From positions 4,712,001-4,776,000 of the forward strand of contig NGZR01000003.1 of the NCBI GenBank assembly GCA_002197995.1: 64,000 nt of DNA, written 5' to 3'. The translations under genes were made by a program, and so were the position numbers. The stretch is from Gaeumannomyces sp. JS-464 (taxonomy: Eukaryota; Ascomycota; Sordariomycetes; Magnaporthales; Magnaporthaceae). A model generated the notes under the pieces. It worked only from the letters and a program-made list of their open reading frames with translations, searched no databases and had not been told where the DNA came from. Of the stretch, positions 13,704 through 25,800 are shown piece by piece; position 1 is the first letter of the stretch, and every line of letters begins with the position of its first letter.

Positions 13704-14756
13704 ATGACGTCAGCCACACTCGGCCGGCTTCGTCCTGCGCTTTATCGCTCGAGCCCTCGCTCTTCTACTCTTTGGGAGGCCCCTATTCGTTGTGTATTGT
13801 TTCACGTCGCTGCGCGCAGAATGTCCACCGGCCAGGGCGCCGCGTCTCAAGACAAACCGACTGCCGCCAAGGAGGGCGACTGGTCGGCGTCGCAATATCT
13901 CAAGTTCCACACGCAGCGCACACGCCCCGTGCACGACCTGGTGGCCCAGCTGCCGTCCTCGGTCATCCCCTCTTCGGGCGCGCGCATCGTGGACCTGGGC
14001 TGCGGGCCGGGCAACTCGACCGCGGTGCTGCGCGCCCGCTTCCCCGATGCCCGCATCTCGGGCATCGACTCGTCCCCCGACATGGTCGCCCGCGCGCGCG
14101 CCCAGCCCTCGACGCGGGACGGGCCCGCCGCCGTCGACTTCCACCAGGCCGACCTGCTGACCTGGTTGCCGGACCAGCTCCCCGCCCACGACGGCCGGCC
14201 CGTTGACCTGTTCTTCAGCAACGCCGTCCTGCAGTGGCTGCGCCGGCGCGACCGCATCCGCGCCGTGGTCCGGCTGATGCGGACTCAGGTGCCGGGAGGC
14301 GTCTTTGCCTTCCAACTCCCCGCCAACACCGACGAGCCGTCGCACGCCGCCATGCGCGAGGTCGCCCTGCGGGCCGGACAGCCCTGGTCGGCCGCTTTCG
14401 CGGCGCACCCGCCCTCCCGTACCGGGCTCGACGAGACCGACGACCCGGAGCGCCCGGACCTGGACGCGGTCGAGTCGCCCGAGGAGATGTACAACGCGCT
14501 GATCCCGCACTGCGCGAGCGTTGACGTCTGGAAGACCATCTACCACCACGTCCTGCCCGGCCCGCGCGACATCGTCGAGTGGGTCAGGGGCACGGGGCTG
14601 CTGCCGTTCCTTAACCTGATCCCTGAGCAGGGCGGCGCGAGGGATGCGTTCCTCAAGGCGTACGAGGAGAGGCTCGCTGAGCTTTATCCGCCCCTGGCCG
14701 ACGGTCAAGTGGCGCTGCGGTATCCTAGGCTATTCGTTGTTGCAGTCAAAAAATAG
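13704..14756 (+). CDS. Trans-aconitate 2-methyltransferase-like SAM enzyme
   Basis: Class I SAM-dependent methyltransferase; in this family the carboxyl of trans-aconitate, a citric-acid-cycle by-product, is methyl-esterified. Intronless, 350 residues. The Rossmann core shows motif I VDLGCGPGNST (about residues 95-105), the acidic SGIDSSPDM loop, and FSNAVLQWL, a motif shared with bacterial Tam proteins. A later segment with PGPRDIVEWVRGTGLLPFL also matches Tam. The first 39 residues are Arg/Ser-rich with few acids (start MTSATLGRLRPALYRSS), like a mitochondrial presequence, and a second in-frame Met (MSTGQG, 13821) would give a cytosolic form. The closeness to bacterial Tam and absence of introns allow an origin by transfer, which only a tree could test. 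No lesions. Confidence 0.85.
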   Translation: MTSATLGRLRPALYRSSPRSSTLWEAPIRCVLFHVAARRMSTGQGAASQDKPTAAKEGDWSASQYLKFHTQRTRPVHDLVAQLPSSVIPSSGARIVDLGCGPGNSTAVLRARFPDARISGIDSSPDMVARARAQPSTRDGPAAVDFHQADLLTWLPDQLPAHDGRPVDLFFSNAVLQWLRRRDRIRAVVRLMRTQVPGGVFAFQLPANTDEPSHAAMREVALRAGQPWSAAFAAHPPSRTGLDETDDPERPDLDAVESPEEMYNALIPHCASVDVWKTIYHHVLPGPRDIVEWVRGTGLLPFLNLIPEQGGARDAFLKAYEERLAELYPPLADGQVALRYPRLFVVAVKK

Positions 14757-15494
14757 AACCTATAGAGAATAGAACTGCCAGTGTTAGACCGAGGCACCAG
14801 CTGCTAGCACTTCGGGTTGTGAGCGCGATCGCACACGCGGCGGGTGAAGTAGTCGTGATCGTGCGGGACAATGAAATCGCTTACGAAGGCAGCCAACTGC
14901 CAACGAGAAATGCGCTCGATCGGAGCCACCCTTTCGGCTTTTTGAATACGCCAGGAAATGCATCTATGGCCGCTTGAAGAGGGCTTGGTCAAATTCAACG
15001 GGAAAGCGTGCCTCAGGGTGAGGACTCCTCGAAAATCAGACTGACGGTCCGGCCGCGGCTAACACGACAAGGCGGCGGCGACGTTCGGCTCCTCGAGCGT
15101 GGGATGGCGGGGAAAACCGCCGAACAGGCCCGGCGACACGGCGATGGGTGGTAGCTCGGGTGGGCCGGACGAAGGGACGAAACCGTCGCGTCCCATGATG
15201 GGCAGTGATGGGGACGGTTGGGGTGTGAAGTGTTGGAATGACAGAACGAGAGTCGAGGTCTTGGGTGAAGAAGGAAAGAAAAAAGAAAAACAAAAAAAAA
15301 AAACAAGACGTGCAGTGAGCATTTCGTACGCGCCGGCAGAGACACACATTATCATGGATCTTGGATCATCATCGGAAAACAACAGTTATATGGGCTCGAA
15401 AACGAATGTTGATGTACCATCTAGATTAGATATATTCCCATCCGCACTCAGGGCCCACAATGAAGCCCCCTAAGGCATCACGGTCATTGACACC
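14757..15494. other. Intergenic between convergent methyltransferase and chitinase genes
   Basis: 3' flanks of two converging genes. An A/G-rich stretch (15265-15305) stands out; no supported coding region. Confidence 0.55.
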
Positions 15495-16855
15495 TTAGGT
15501 GTGCAGGGCAGCGGTGATGGCCTTCAGGTGGCTGTAGTCGAAGGTGTCCTCGCCCAGACTCCAAGCGAAGCCGCCGGCCAGGCCCTTAGCCTTGATGATG
15601 GTCTGGACCTTCTGCTTGATGAGGGCCGGGGTGTCCCAGGTCCAAAAGATGTCAGCCTCGGCGTCCCAGAACCACTCGCCGCCGTTGGCGGTGTCGGTCT
15701 TGGCGTTCTTCAGGGCCTTGGCGAACGAGTCCTTGGTCGAGAGGCCCTCGCACCGTCCGAACGGGTTCTGGCAGCCGGTGCCGCAGTGGGCGGCCGTGGT
15801 GCCGCAAAAGCCGAACTGGCTGCAGCACGCGCCCTCCTTGCACTTGAAGAAGGTACCGGCGCCGCACGAGTCGTTGGGCGAGACGGTCAGGTTGGTGGGC
15901 GGGGCGGCGAAGTTGGCCTTCTCGAAGGTGAAGGCGCCCGACTTGCCCGTGTCGGCGCCGGCGGCGTCCTCCAGGACCACGAGCGGGCAGCCCAGGGGGC
16001 GTTGCAGTTGGCGCCCTTGAGCGTGTTGAACCACTTGGCGTAGAAGGCGAAGCCGAGGCTGAGCTTGTTGGCGGGGGCGCCGCGGGCAAGGTAGGTTTCG
16101 ATGGCGGCCATGGAGCCCTTCACGTCCGTGTGGTGCTTGGTGACGTTGTCGCGGCGGTTGATGAGGTCGTAGGTCATGACGTGGATGTGGTCGACGATCT
16201 TGGCGATCTTGGGCACCTGCGTGGCCGTGTAGGCGATCATGTCGCGCTCCAGGCCGGGCACGGCGATTGAGAGCTCCTTCTTGCCAATAGCGGCCTTGAT
16301 CTCGGAGAGCAGGAGAGGGTACGTCTCGATCTCGGACACCTTGCCCGAGTTGGGGTTCTGCCGGTAGTCGGCGCCATTGCCACCAGGGTACTCCCAGTCG
16401 ACATCTAGTACGGCTGATTAGCGAGGGGATCTCGTTTTGCTCGTCTCTCCAAGAATGAGGGGAGAAAATACAGGCTAGGCCATCTACATACCGACGCAGT
16501 CGTAGCCAAGCCTCTCGACGGTCGCGGCCACGTTCTTGGCAAACTCCTTGCGAGTGGCCTCGGTGCGGGCGCCGCGACCAAAGCCGGCGGTATCTCCCCA
16601 ACCTCCGATGGCCATGCAGACCTTGACCTTGTCGTCAAAGAGGCTGCGGATCTGGGAGAGCGGCTGGAAGGGCGTGTAGGTGCCCGTGGTGTTGCCGATG
16701 AACAGATCCGAAGGAGCGAACGCCGTGATGACGTGGGTGATGCCGGCCGTCAGGTTCTTGCTGGGCGGCGCCGTGGTGTGGTACTGGTCGTAGTACATGG
16801 CCCAGCGCGTCGAGGTGGCGGCCATGCCGCCACCGATGATGCAGCTCGGCTTCAT
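15495..16855 (-). CDS. GH18 chitinase with CBM18 inserted in the barrel, one frameshift
   Basis: Glycoside hydrolase family 18 chitinase hydrolysing beta-1,4-GlcNAc chains. Exons 16492-16855 and 15495-16404 (GTATGT...TAG, phase 1); the junction itself builds the catalytic motif DCVDVDWE (DxxDxDxE intact). Corrected length 424 residues. Other barrel motifs: CMAIGGWGD, HVMTYDLINRRD, GGFAWSLGED near the end. A cysteine-rich chitin-binding type 1 module (about residues 300-340, motif CCSQFGFCGTTAAHCG) sits between barrel strands rather than at an end. No signal peptide is visible, so secretion is doubtful unless the start is elsewhere. A missing base in a G run at 15995-15999 shifts the frame; the sequence on each side is fully conserved-looking, so this may be a sequencing error. 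Confidence 0.88.
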
Positions 16856-19800
16856 TGTTAAATTAGAGAAGCGTCAGGGAAATTGTATTATAAAAGATGG
16901 TCTGTCGGTCGCCGGTGCTCTAAAAAGAAAGACTGAGGTGAGGTGGTGAGGGCTGCGTGAGGAGGGGAGGCTCGGGAGCGCTAGTTGGGGACGGTTGCTG
17001 AAGGGTATTTATCACTTCATGGTGCCGCAAGGTCGGGCCTTCCCTGATTGTTTACTCGACGGTGATCAATGGCACCTGGCTGGCAGTGCAATGACAGTCT
17101 GGGCCCGTCGGAAGCCCATGCGACACAGACATCGGACCGCTCGGGACTCGGGCGTGTCGTCGGGATGCCTCTTGGGGTTGTAATTGCGATTATCCGCCTC
17201 CGTGTTTCTCGACCAAGGCTTTCTGTCTTTTAACCCTTCGCATAGGCTAGAGTTTTACGTCAGGCGAAAGTGCAACCGCGCGGAACAAGCCATGGATCCC
17301 CGGCCTTCTCCCAGAAACTGTTTGTGCGATGCCGTCCATCGCCCCTTGGACGACGAGGAAGTGCAACATCAGTGGTAGTCTCTGCCCGGGCCAGGCTTGG
17401 GCATGAGTCGGGCGGCCCATTTCCCGTGGCGCGTCACCCACGGAGCGCAAATTAAGGATCAACAAGGAGACAAACACAGCAAACCTTCGCGGGTGGCACG
17501 GGATTGAGATGATCTCCTGGCGCACGACAAAGCGGACAGCAACCACGATGCCGCCATCTGTGCGGCCTGGGCCAGCCAGAGATCAGACGGCATACCTTCT
17601 GGAAGGCTAGGATGCTCGGCTAGACGGCCAACATCGTCAAACCCGACTGCTTGGTCCTCATGTTGTATCGTTTCCCGTTGCAGTAAACTTTCTGCAGGGC
17701 GGGGCTGCTGCATCAAATAAGCTTTTCGTCTGGGGCTTGGGTCAAGTCCCACCCCAGGTGTCCAATGCACATCAATATCAATGCAGCACGGGCTGCATAC
17801 ATATTTCCCCAGCGATACGCTCGATACATGTCCATTCGCTGCACGCACAAGATTCATGTATTTCCTCATAATGTCGACACGCAGAATCAGCCACGTCAGC
17901 CTCATTCTAACACTTATCGGAGGCTTGAGAAGGTAGCGAAAGATGTGGATTAGCGAGATGCCAAATGTCCATAAAATGCAGATAGCTGCCGGCATGCCCA
18001 AAGCCAAAAAATGAGGAGAGCCTTGCGCTTCTATTCTCTCTCTGCTATTTTTTTATGCATCCTCATGGTAGATTGGGAGACCTGCCAGTGATTTCTCCCG
18101 GCGAAAACCACGTTGAATTATGTGACAGCTTTCGCAAAAAGGACACCACTCTTGGTGCGCAGTCATAAATATGAAACCAACCAGCTTTTCTATTCCCATG
18201 TTCCCGATAATCGGCTGTAAAAAAATAAAAATAAAAAGATCATTTGAACGCATTACCGATATAAATACATTCTAAACCTGACGAACACATAGGCTCAAAA
18301 CAATGAAAAATATTAGACATTCGGACATGTGAATAGCGAAGAAGTGAAGCACGCGCAAGATTTCGCGCTTCAGATTTGCATATCCTTGTTATTCATTTTC
18401 TTTTTTTTCTTCTTTATTCCTCATTTTACCTAGGACATGTTTTAGTAAGAGTGGCGTCCTCCCAATTCTTTTTTTTTCAAGGGGACGATAATCTTGATTC
18501 ATTCTTTAACGGTCCATTAGTAGCAGGCTTCTCTGTTATAATGACTTAAGGGGTTTTATGCCGGAAGGCAGGGTTCAATAAATTTGCCTTATCTTGTACT
18601 CCCAGCGGACCGGACAGCAGAGTTCGGGGCTTGGTTTGGGAGATGGCTAACAGTGTGGAGGAAGCTTACTGTACACTTTCCCTGAAAACTCAAAAATATT
18701 TCCGGGTTGGGAATAGGAAGCGAGGAGAGGCTTGTGGATGAAACTCTATTTATCTAGATCGGAATCGATCACCAAAATATCACCTGACGCGTGATGTGAA
18801 ATAGTAGCACGAAGTCTTGCCTTACAGGTTACCAGTTACGTGGCTACAGCATCACGATAGGCTCTCGTGGGCGAGTCTGATAACGGATGCAAACGCAATT
18901 AGGGACAAGCATTAGGGCCGCTGAACAGAGAACTGACCTCAGTACTACAGCCAGGGCGAAGGCAGAAACAAGCCAAGTAGGTTCGACAAAGGGCGGTGAC
19001 GGAGACGTGGCTTTCACGTCTCCCAAGGTTGGGCCTAATACCCTGCCCGCTATGAAAGATGAATATCGAGAGGTGTACTGGCAGGATCGGCACAGTCTGG
19101 TATAAGCGCAACCTTTCATAAGTTACAAAAATCTGTCGAGGCTTCTAGAGCCCCTTTGTATTCACCGCCGCTCACTTAAGCTCTTTTCAGGAGGGCACCA
19201 TCGTTTGGGGAGACTAATAATTAATTAATGTTTTAAAATAAAATCGCGCATGCGCTCTTTCTTATCACATCAGATATCACGGGATATTCTCTTGCGAGTT
19301 GAGATTCTTTGTCAACGACTTCTTACTTGTGGTAGCCTCTCTTTGTGACACATGCCCTGGCAACTCGATGAAATTGAAAAAGCATGGATCCCGGTCTGAT
19401 GCTCGCGTAGGACGTTCAGAGAAACCGGTTCTAACACTGTTTCACCCAGTTTGTGGGACTAATAAATGTTTCTCGCTAAACCTTTTTGTGAAAAAAATTG
19501 CAGCAAGCAGGGCGGCTTAGCAATTCAGCATTTATTAAATTGCTAACACACATGTACAACGCGTATTTTACGCGATGAGCCAACGTTTATCGTAGGGTGT
19601 CGCGGCAAGAAAAAGGTAACATAAGGCGGCAGTTGTGTTCATAAAGAAAAAGGAAAACGGGAAGGCCGGCGAAAAAGCAAGGGTTGTTGAAACATTTGAG
19701 AGCGAGGAAAGATAACCTTGTAACAACATTCCGTAGTTATAAATCGAACCGGGCTTCATGTTGAATGAAGATCGGCGGAGGAAATGAAAAAGCTATGGAA

Positions 19801-19869
19801 AATTCTGAAAAAAGGAAGAGAAAAGAGAAACGGTATCTTGAGGGAAAACGTAATTTGGAAGTCAAACTC
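16856..19869. other. Intergenic, GC-moderate then AT-richer stretch (about 18.0-19.8 kb)
   Basis: Upstream of the chitinase lies a TATA-like GATAAATACC (minus strand, near 17005-17014). From about 18000 the base composition shifts toward A/T (for example 19218-19245), unlike the coding neighbourhood. No transposon protein or terminal repeat was recognised. Small frames such as 18887-19105 are not supported. It may be old, mutated repeat DNA or simple intergenic sequence. Confidence 0.45.
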
Positions 19870-22800
19870 TTAATCGGGGTCCGCGAACGGAACAATAACC
19901 TTGCCCCGGAGAGAAAGCTTGATCTCCGCTGTGCGCAGCAGATATGCTCGCAGGGACTCTCGGCGCATGCGGCCGTACTCGCGGTTCGTCCCTGTGAGCA
20001 CATACGGCACCTGCAGCACCCGGCCGATGCCCGGAGAGCCGTCCTTGCCCTCCGGCGGCCATGTCTTGTCAGGCCCATCGGCGAATTTGGCAGCAGCAGC
20101 AGCAGAAGCAGCGGCGTCGTGCGGACGGTCTGAAATCTTGCCCTGGTCCGTGTACCGCCCGACGAGCAGCCACCGCACAATGTCCGGGAACGCCCTGGCG
20201 TGCTCGAGCGCGTTCTGGACGACCACCACGCCATCCTCGGCAGCCGTCCCCTCCGGGCCCGGCAGGCGCTTGACGTAGGCAACGCGGGCGCCGCTCCGCA
20301 CCAGCATCTTGACGGCCTCGGCGCGGCCGTACGCGCACGCGGCCATGAGCGGCGTGCCCTCGGCGGACCCCTCGAGCTCCGGGTCGGCACGGCCGCGGTG
20401 CAACAGCCAGTCAAGCTCCCAGAGGAGCCCCTTGACGGCGGCCAGGCACAGCGGGCTGAGGTAGCGGGGCGGGCAGGCGTTGACGTAGCGGGGCCACTCG
20501 GCGGGCGGCCAGCGGCGCAGGAGCCGCGGCAGCAGGGAGCGGCCGTCGCCACCGTCGACGACGAGGGTGAAGAAGCCCTTGACCATGTCCGTGCCGCGCG
20601 CGACGCGCTCGAGGTCCCACCGGCCGGAGAAGACGTAGGCCATCATACTCGAATTGAGGATGGCGTCGTGCAGCGGGCTGTAGGTGGTCTTGTCGCGCGC
20701 GTAGGCGTCCAGCCCCACCTCGGGGCCCGAGAGGTAGTCGAACAGGGCCGGCGAGGAGCTCTTCTCGGCGCAGCAGCTTAACAGCGACATGCCGTCGAGG
20801 TCGCGGGCCGACGGGTCGGCGCCGCCCTTGGTGATGAGCAGCTGGCACAGGTCGACTCTGCCGGCGCGCCGGCCCGCATCAGAGGCGTGTAGCCTTCGCG
20901 GTCGCGCATGTTGGTTGAGGCGCCCTTCGCCACGAGGAATTTGATACCGGGATCGTACCCATTGTTGACGGCCCGGTGCAGCGGCGTCGAGAGCTCCCAG
21001 TCGATCCCGTCCACATCGGCGCCGCCTTGCTCTACGAGCATGCCGGCTATTTCGATGGATTCGCTCATGATTGCCATGTGTAGTGCTGTCGTGGGCTCCA
21101 TGTGGTACTCGTCGTCGGCGAACAGCAAGGTTACCTGACGGTTTACAATTTCCCGCACCACAGGGTTGATCCGTGGCGCTCGCCTAGCCCAGATGGGGCC
21201 CGAAGCGGCGGCAGTTGCCTTCTTTGAGACTGAAGGCACTGAAGGCAAGACAGCAAGCCATTTACTACAGAACAAGCCACGCGGCGGTTAGTATATCGTA
21301 CCCCTACCTCCAACCTTGACCCTTTGATGAGCCACTTACCGGTATTCAGCAGCGTTCGTCTCAATATGCCTCAAAACGAAGGTCACACTAGCCGGGTTGC
21401 TTTGTTGCACGGCAATGTGAAGCGGCGTAAAGTGCGAGTTGAACCAGTTGGTCCCGTCCCTAAGCGCCACGTCCAGCATGACTATGAGGCAGTGCGGCGC
21501 CTGCGGCCGCAGGACCGCGGCCTCGAACAAAGCGCTGACCCCAATGAAGCTGTGCTTTTGGCAGCGCGAGGTGAAGCGCCTGGCTCCCTTGTCCAACAGG
21601 AACTTGACGACGGGGTACTTTGCCGCCCACACCGCCAGCCCCAGCGCGCTGCACTCTCCGCACGAAGGCATCGTCGCGTCCACGGGGCAGCCGTCTTTGG
21701 AGTACGAACGACAGTGCGTTCATGTCCCCCATCATGACCGAGTTTTCTAGCGCCTCAGCCATAATTCTCATAGCCTTGGCTGTCCGCACCACTGGAAGGA
21801 CTGCGCTGGCCGAGGAGCTGGCTTGGCCATCTGTCGATCGCCCGGGGTCCCATTTAGACTTGACTTGCGTATCCCCTTCCTTGAGCAGATTGTAGCACAG
21901 GTGCACGTTCCACTGGATCGCCAGCAGCAGCGGCGTCCTCCCCTCGCGATCGCGGAGGGCCTTGTTGGCCCGAGCTGGAGCAGGGTCCTGACCGAGTCTG
22001 GGTGCCTGGCCTGGACGCCGACGTGCAAGGGCGTGAGCCCCGTGACGTCCGGTGCGTTGATGTTGGCTCCTTGCGTGACCAGATAGCGGATTGCGTCGCT
22101 AGCGCCGCCTATAGCTGCAAAGTGCAGCGCTGTCATCTTGTGATCGAAGCACGGGTCCCCGACCGGGATCAGCTTTTCCTCCAGGTAGAACCGCAAAGAC
22201 CCTACCTGGCAGTTGAGGGCCGCGATGTGAAGGGCGTGGCAGCCCTGATAGATGCGCTTCTTCCAGGCTTCCTTGGCCAGCGACACAGTGATGGAAAACC
22301 TCCTAAGCCAATCGCGGGCCGGGAACTTGAGGCTCATCAGCTTGCGTAGAATCAGGACGCACCCTCGAGAAGCAGCAGCAAGGGAGATATCAAGGCCGTC
22401 GGGCAGCCTTATCGATGTATCGGCACCCAGTTCCAGCAGAGCCATGGCGCTCTCTTGGTTGCTCTTCATTGCGGCAAGGATGACGGGGCTCATCCGGTCA
22501 TCAGTTAGCAGGTCGACGTTTGCACCCGCGTTCACGAGGGCGGCGATCTTGGCCGAGCGACCTGCGGTCCCGGCGCCTCTCCTATCGCTCGGCTCATTTT
22601 CGCTGACCAAGTTGTGGATCGGCGCTCTACCGTGGTGATTCAGAGTGTTGAGCTTGGTTTTTTCAGCGTGCTGCAGCACTATTTGGAACATGGGCATGTC
22701 GTATCTGTGGAACTCCTCGAGGACGGAGTGTCCCCTGGCGCGCGCATGTACGCTTGCTCCTCGCTCTAGAAGAAGCTCCATGAGCCTCGACTTGCCGCTG

Positions 22801-25800
22801 GAGATAGCCCACTTCAACGTTAAGATGACGCTTTCGTCGGTCCCAGCTGTGCCAAGACTGGCCGTTTTCAGGAGTACGGCCAGGCAGGGAACGGAGAACC
22901 ATGATGGGATAAATTTGGACGTTGTCCACACGGCCCTGACGAGTGGAAGGAAAGCCGTTATCAGTGTTTGTTCTTCGTGGAATTTGACCGCATCCGTCAT
23001 GTTCAATGCTTCGCTAAACCGGAAAATGGCATCGGCTGCCGCGCTTTGTGCCTCGCGGAACTTGTGGCAATCTTGATCCCGTTACATGTATTAGCACCGA
23101 ATGTTAACCGGCTAGATAAAAAAAAGTCCGATCTGTAACCACCGGGTGTTGATGGGAGTCCAGGGCGCTTATGCGTTTATAAATGGGAAGGGAGTAAGGG
23201 GCAACCTACAGACTGCAATGATATTGTAGCAGAATCTCTCCCAGAAAGTCCTCCCTTCGCCGTCCTTGGACCGAACCAAGGACGGGACGAGAAGCGACTG
23301 GAACACGGCAGGATCGACCTGCTGCTGCTCAGCCGCCTGGGGCTGTGAATTGGAAGCGTTGCTGCTCGGAGGGGCTACCTCGGCGAGCCTGTCCATAAAT
23401 GTCTCCACAGCGGACTTGCCAGTTAACGACAGCACCGCCAGTGACTCCGTACCGTACACACGGCCTAGCGTATCGATGAAGGACTGGGACGCGCCCACGT
23501 TGAGGAAGTGGAACGGTGTCTCGTTCTTGGCAGTCAGCACGCCGCGCTCGATCGCCCCAGCCTCGTCGAGGGCCGTAAGTAGGGTCTCACGGCCCCACTC
23601 GGCGGCGAGGTGGACGAGTGGTATGTCGCTCCGGAATGTCAAGGGATCACCCTTGCAGAGCGGCAGCAGCACGTCCGCGGCGACGTGCTCCACTAGCTCG
23701 GGGGACTGGACATTGACCCATCGGGGCCGCTCGTGAAAGAAGGCGATCGCCTCGGCCAGAGGCGCGCGTCCCTGCTTCGTTACGCAACGTAAGGCTTCTA
23801 CCAGCATCGCCATTTCCGGGCGACTATGTGTTGCGGTCCCGGGTTAGCAGTTGACAAATAAAGCCACCATGATTGTCCATTTTCAAAACTTACTGCCATT
23901 TGACAAGTTCCCAAAGCGTTTTGGCATCGTTGTTTGCCGCGGCGACGTGCCAGACCGTCCGGCCGTCAGAGTCCTGGGCTCGCGATTCCGCTCCATTATC
24001 GAGAAGTAGTTTCAGCATGCTTTCATCCTCAGCCACGTGCAGAGGAGTTCTCCCACGGGCGTCCCTTGCGGCAACATTGGCTCCAGACTGGATCAGGATC
24101 TTGGCCAACGTGTATGCGATTTCTCCCTCGTTTTCCACCGCGACATGGAGAGCAGTCTGCCCGGCGTTTTCATCCTGCGTCTCCGAGCCTCGGTTTTCCA
24201 AGGGTTCGTTCACATCCCAGCGCGGGTCCTGCATAAGGCGGAGCATCTGGTATGGCTGGAATTCTCGCAGATTCCTCTCTCGCAGCTTGGAGTACTGCTG
24301 ATCGCTGCAGTTGATGGGTCGACAAGCAGCTTCAGGGTCTCCCGGCACCTGGTGAAATCTTGCACATGCCAGCCCGTACCTGAAGGCACAGTTCCATGCG
24401 GCGGCCAGCAGCGAGTCTGAATCCTCTTCCTCGGAGTCTCCCTGAGGCTCCGGCGGGTTTAGCACAAGGCCTATGTGCCTATCCATCAAATAGTCGCAAA
24501 TCTTCTCGAGAAATACCCGCGCATCTGACGACAAGGCCCGCAGCTGATACCGAGCCAGTGTGTTATGCAGCACCGCTGGCGCGGCGTAATTACCAAGATC
24601 CGGGAAGAAAATGTCGTTGAGAACCTGTATGAAGGTTGAGTCCAACTTTACTGGAGGTCCGGACTTTGTGTTCATCAGGTCGATGAATAGGTCCGCATCA
24701 CTAAGGAAAGCGCACCGTATAAGTGCACTTGCCCCTAGGGACGAGAGGCCTTCTCCTGCGCGAGAGGAGAACCCGCTTGAGCAGCTAGGACTTAGTCCCA
24801 ACAGATAGGAGATGGTCCCTCGCACATCTATGCTGCAGACAGACGTTTTTCCTTGCCTCAACGGCACGAAAAAGTCCCGCCACGTTTCAGAGTCGTTAAT
24901 GGCAAAAGCCCCTGGCCCCAGAAGGGCGAGGGCTAAAGAGGACCCATAGGCGGTATTTGTGTTGACGAGGGCTAGAACATCAGACTTGCTCCGGGTCGTT
25001 GTGATGCCACGGCAAATATCTGGAAGACCGAGGGATACGGCGATGTGAAATGCGCTTAGACGACCCGTCGCTAGTTCTTCCACTAGCTCCACCAAAGCAC
25101 TTGGCGTGTGAGACAGACTCGTAAGTCCGTACACCCATGGGAAGTGATAGTTGAAATATTCGAGGAAGAATGTGATGGAACTGTCCCGGTCCGCGGGATC
25201 GAACAAGTCCAGGATGCGAGACGTCAGATTGGACCAGTCGGCTGTCTTCAGAATCTCAGGCAACGATCCTGCGGCCAGACTGTAGAAGGGATGGCGAACT
25301 TGCCGTTCGCATGCTTGTTTCTGTAGTAGCTTGACCTCCCCAATAGTCGGTTTGAATTCGGCGAAGCTCATATATCGAAGAGCCGCGAGTGCAAGTGAGG
25401 TGCTGGCTTTCTCCAAGTTCATATTCAGCACGCCCCCATGCCCAAGAGTTATCAGATACTCGGCGAAGGTCCGGTGGCGGTAAGAGTATTGTGTGACTGG
25501 TGCAGATGTCTTGGAAGTTCCCAGGCCAGCCAGCCCCAGGGGTACAGTCGTTGTCCTTTCAACCACCAAGGCATCGAAGTAGAAGCCAAAGCGAGCTTCG
25601 AGATCACTCGCTGGCTCCAGCTCCTTCAAAGATTCGGCATTAGGTGACAAGGCGAGTGACAAGGCCTCGAAAAAGCTCCTCTTTGAAAATGCGAATCCCG
25701 TGAAGTGGCCTGGTCTTGTGTGCACAGATAATAGCAACCAAGAAAGTGCGGTTTCGACGGCGGAACGAACTTTGGAGATGTCAGATTGGGAGGACTTAGC

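Noticed and set aside
13710..14708. 332-codon minus-strand frame opposite the methyltransferase gene
   Set aside because: Compositional shadow (Arg/Val/Gly-rich) of the sense gene.
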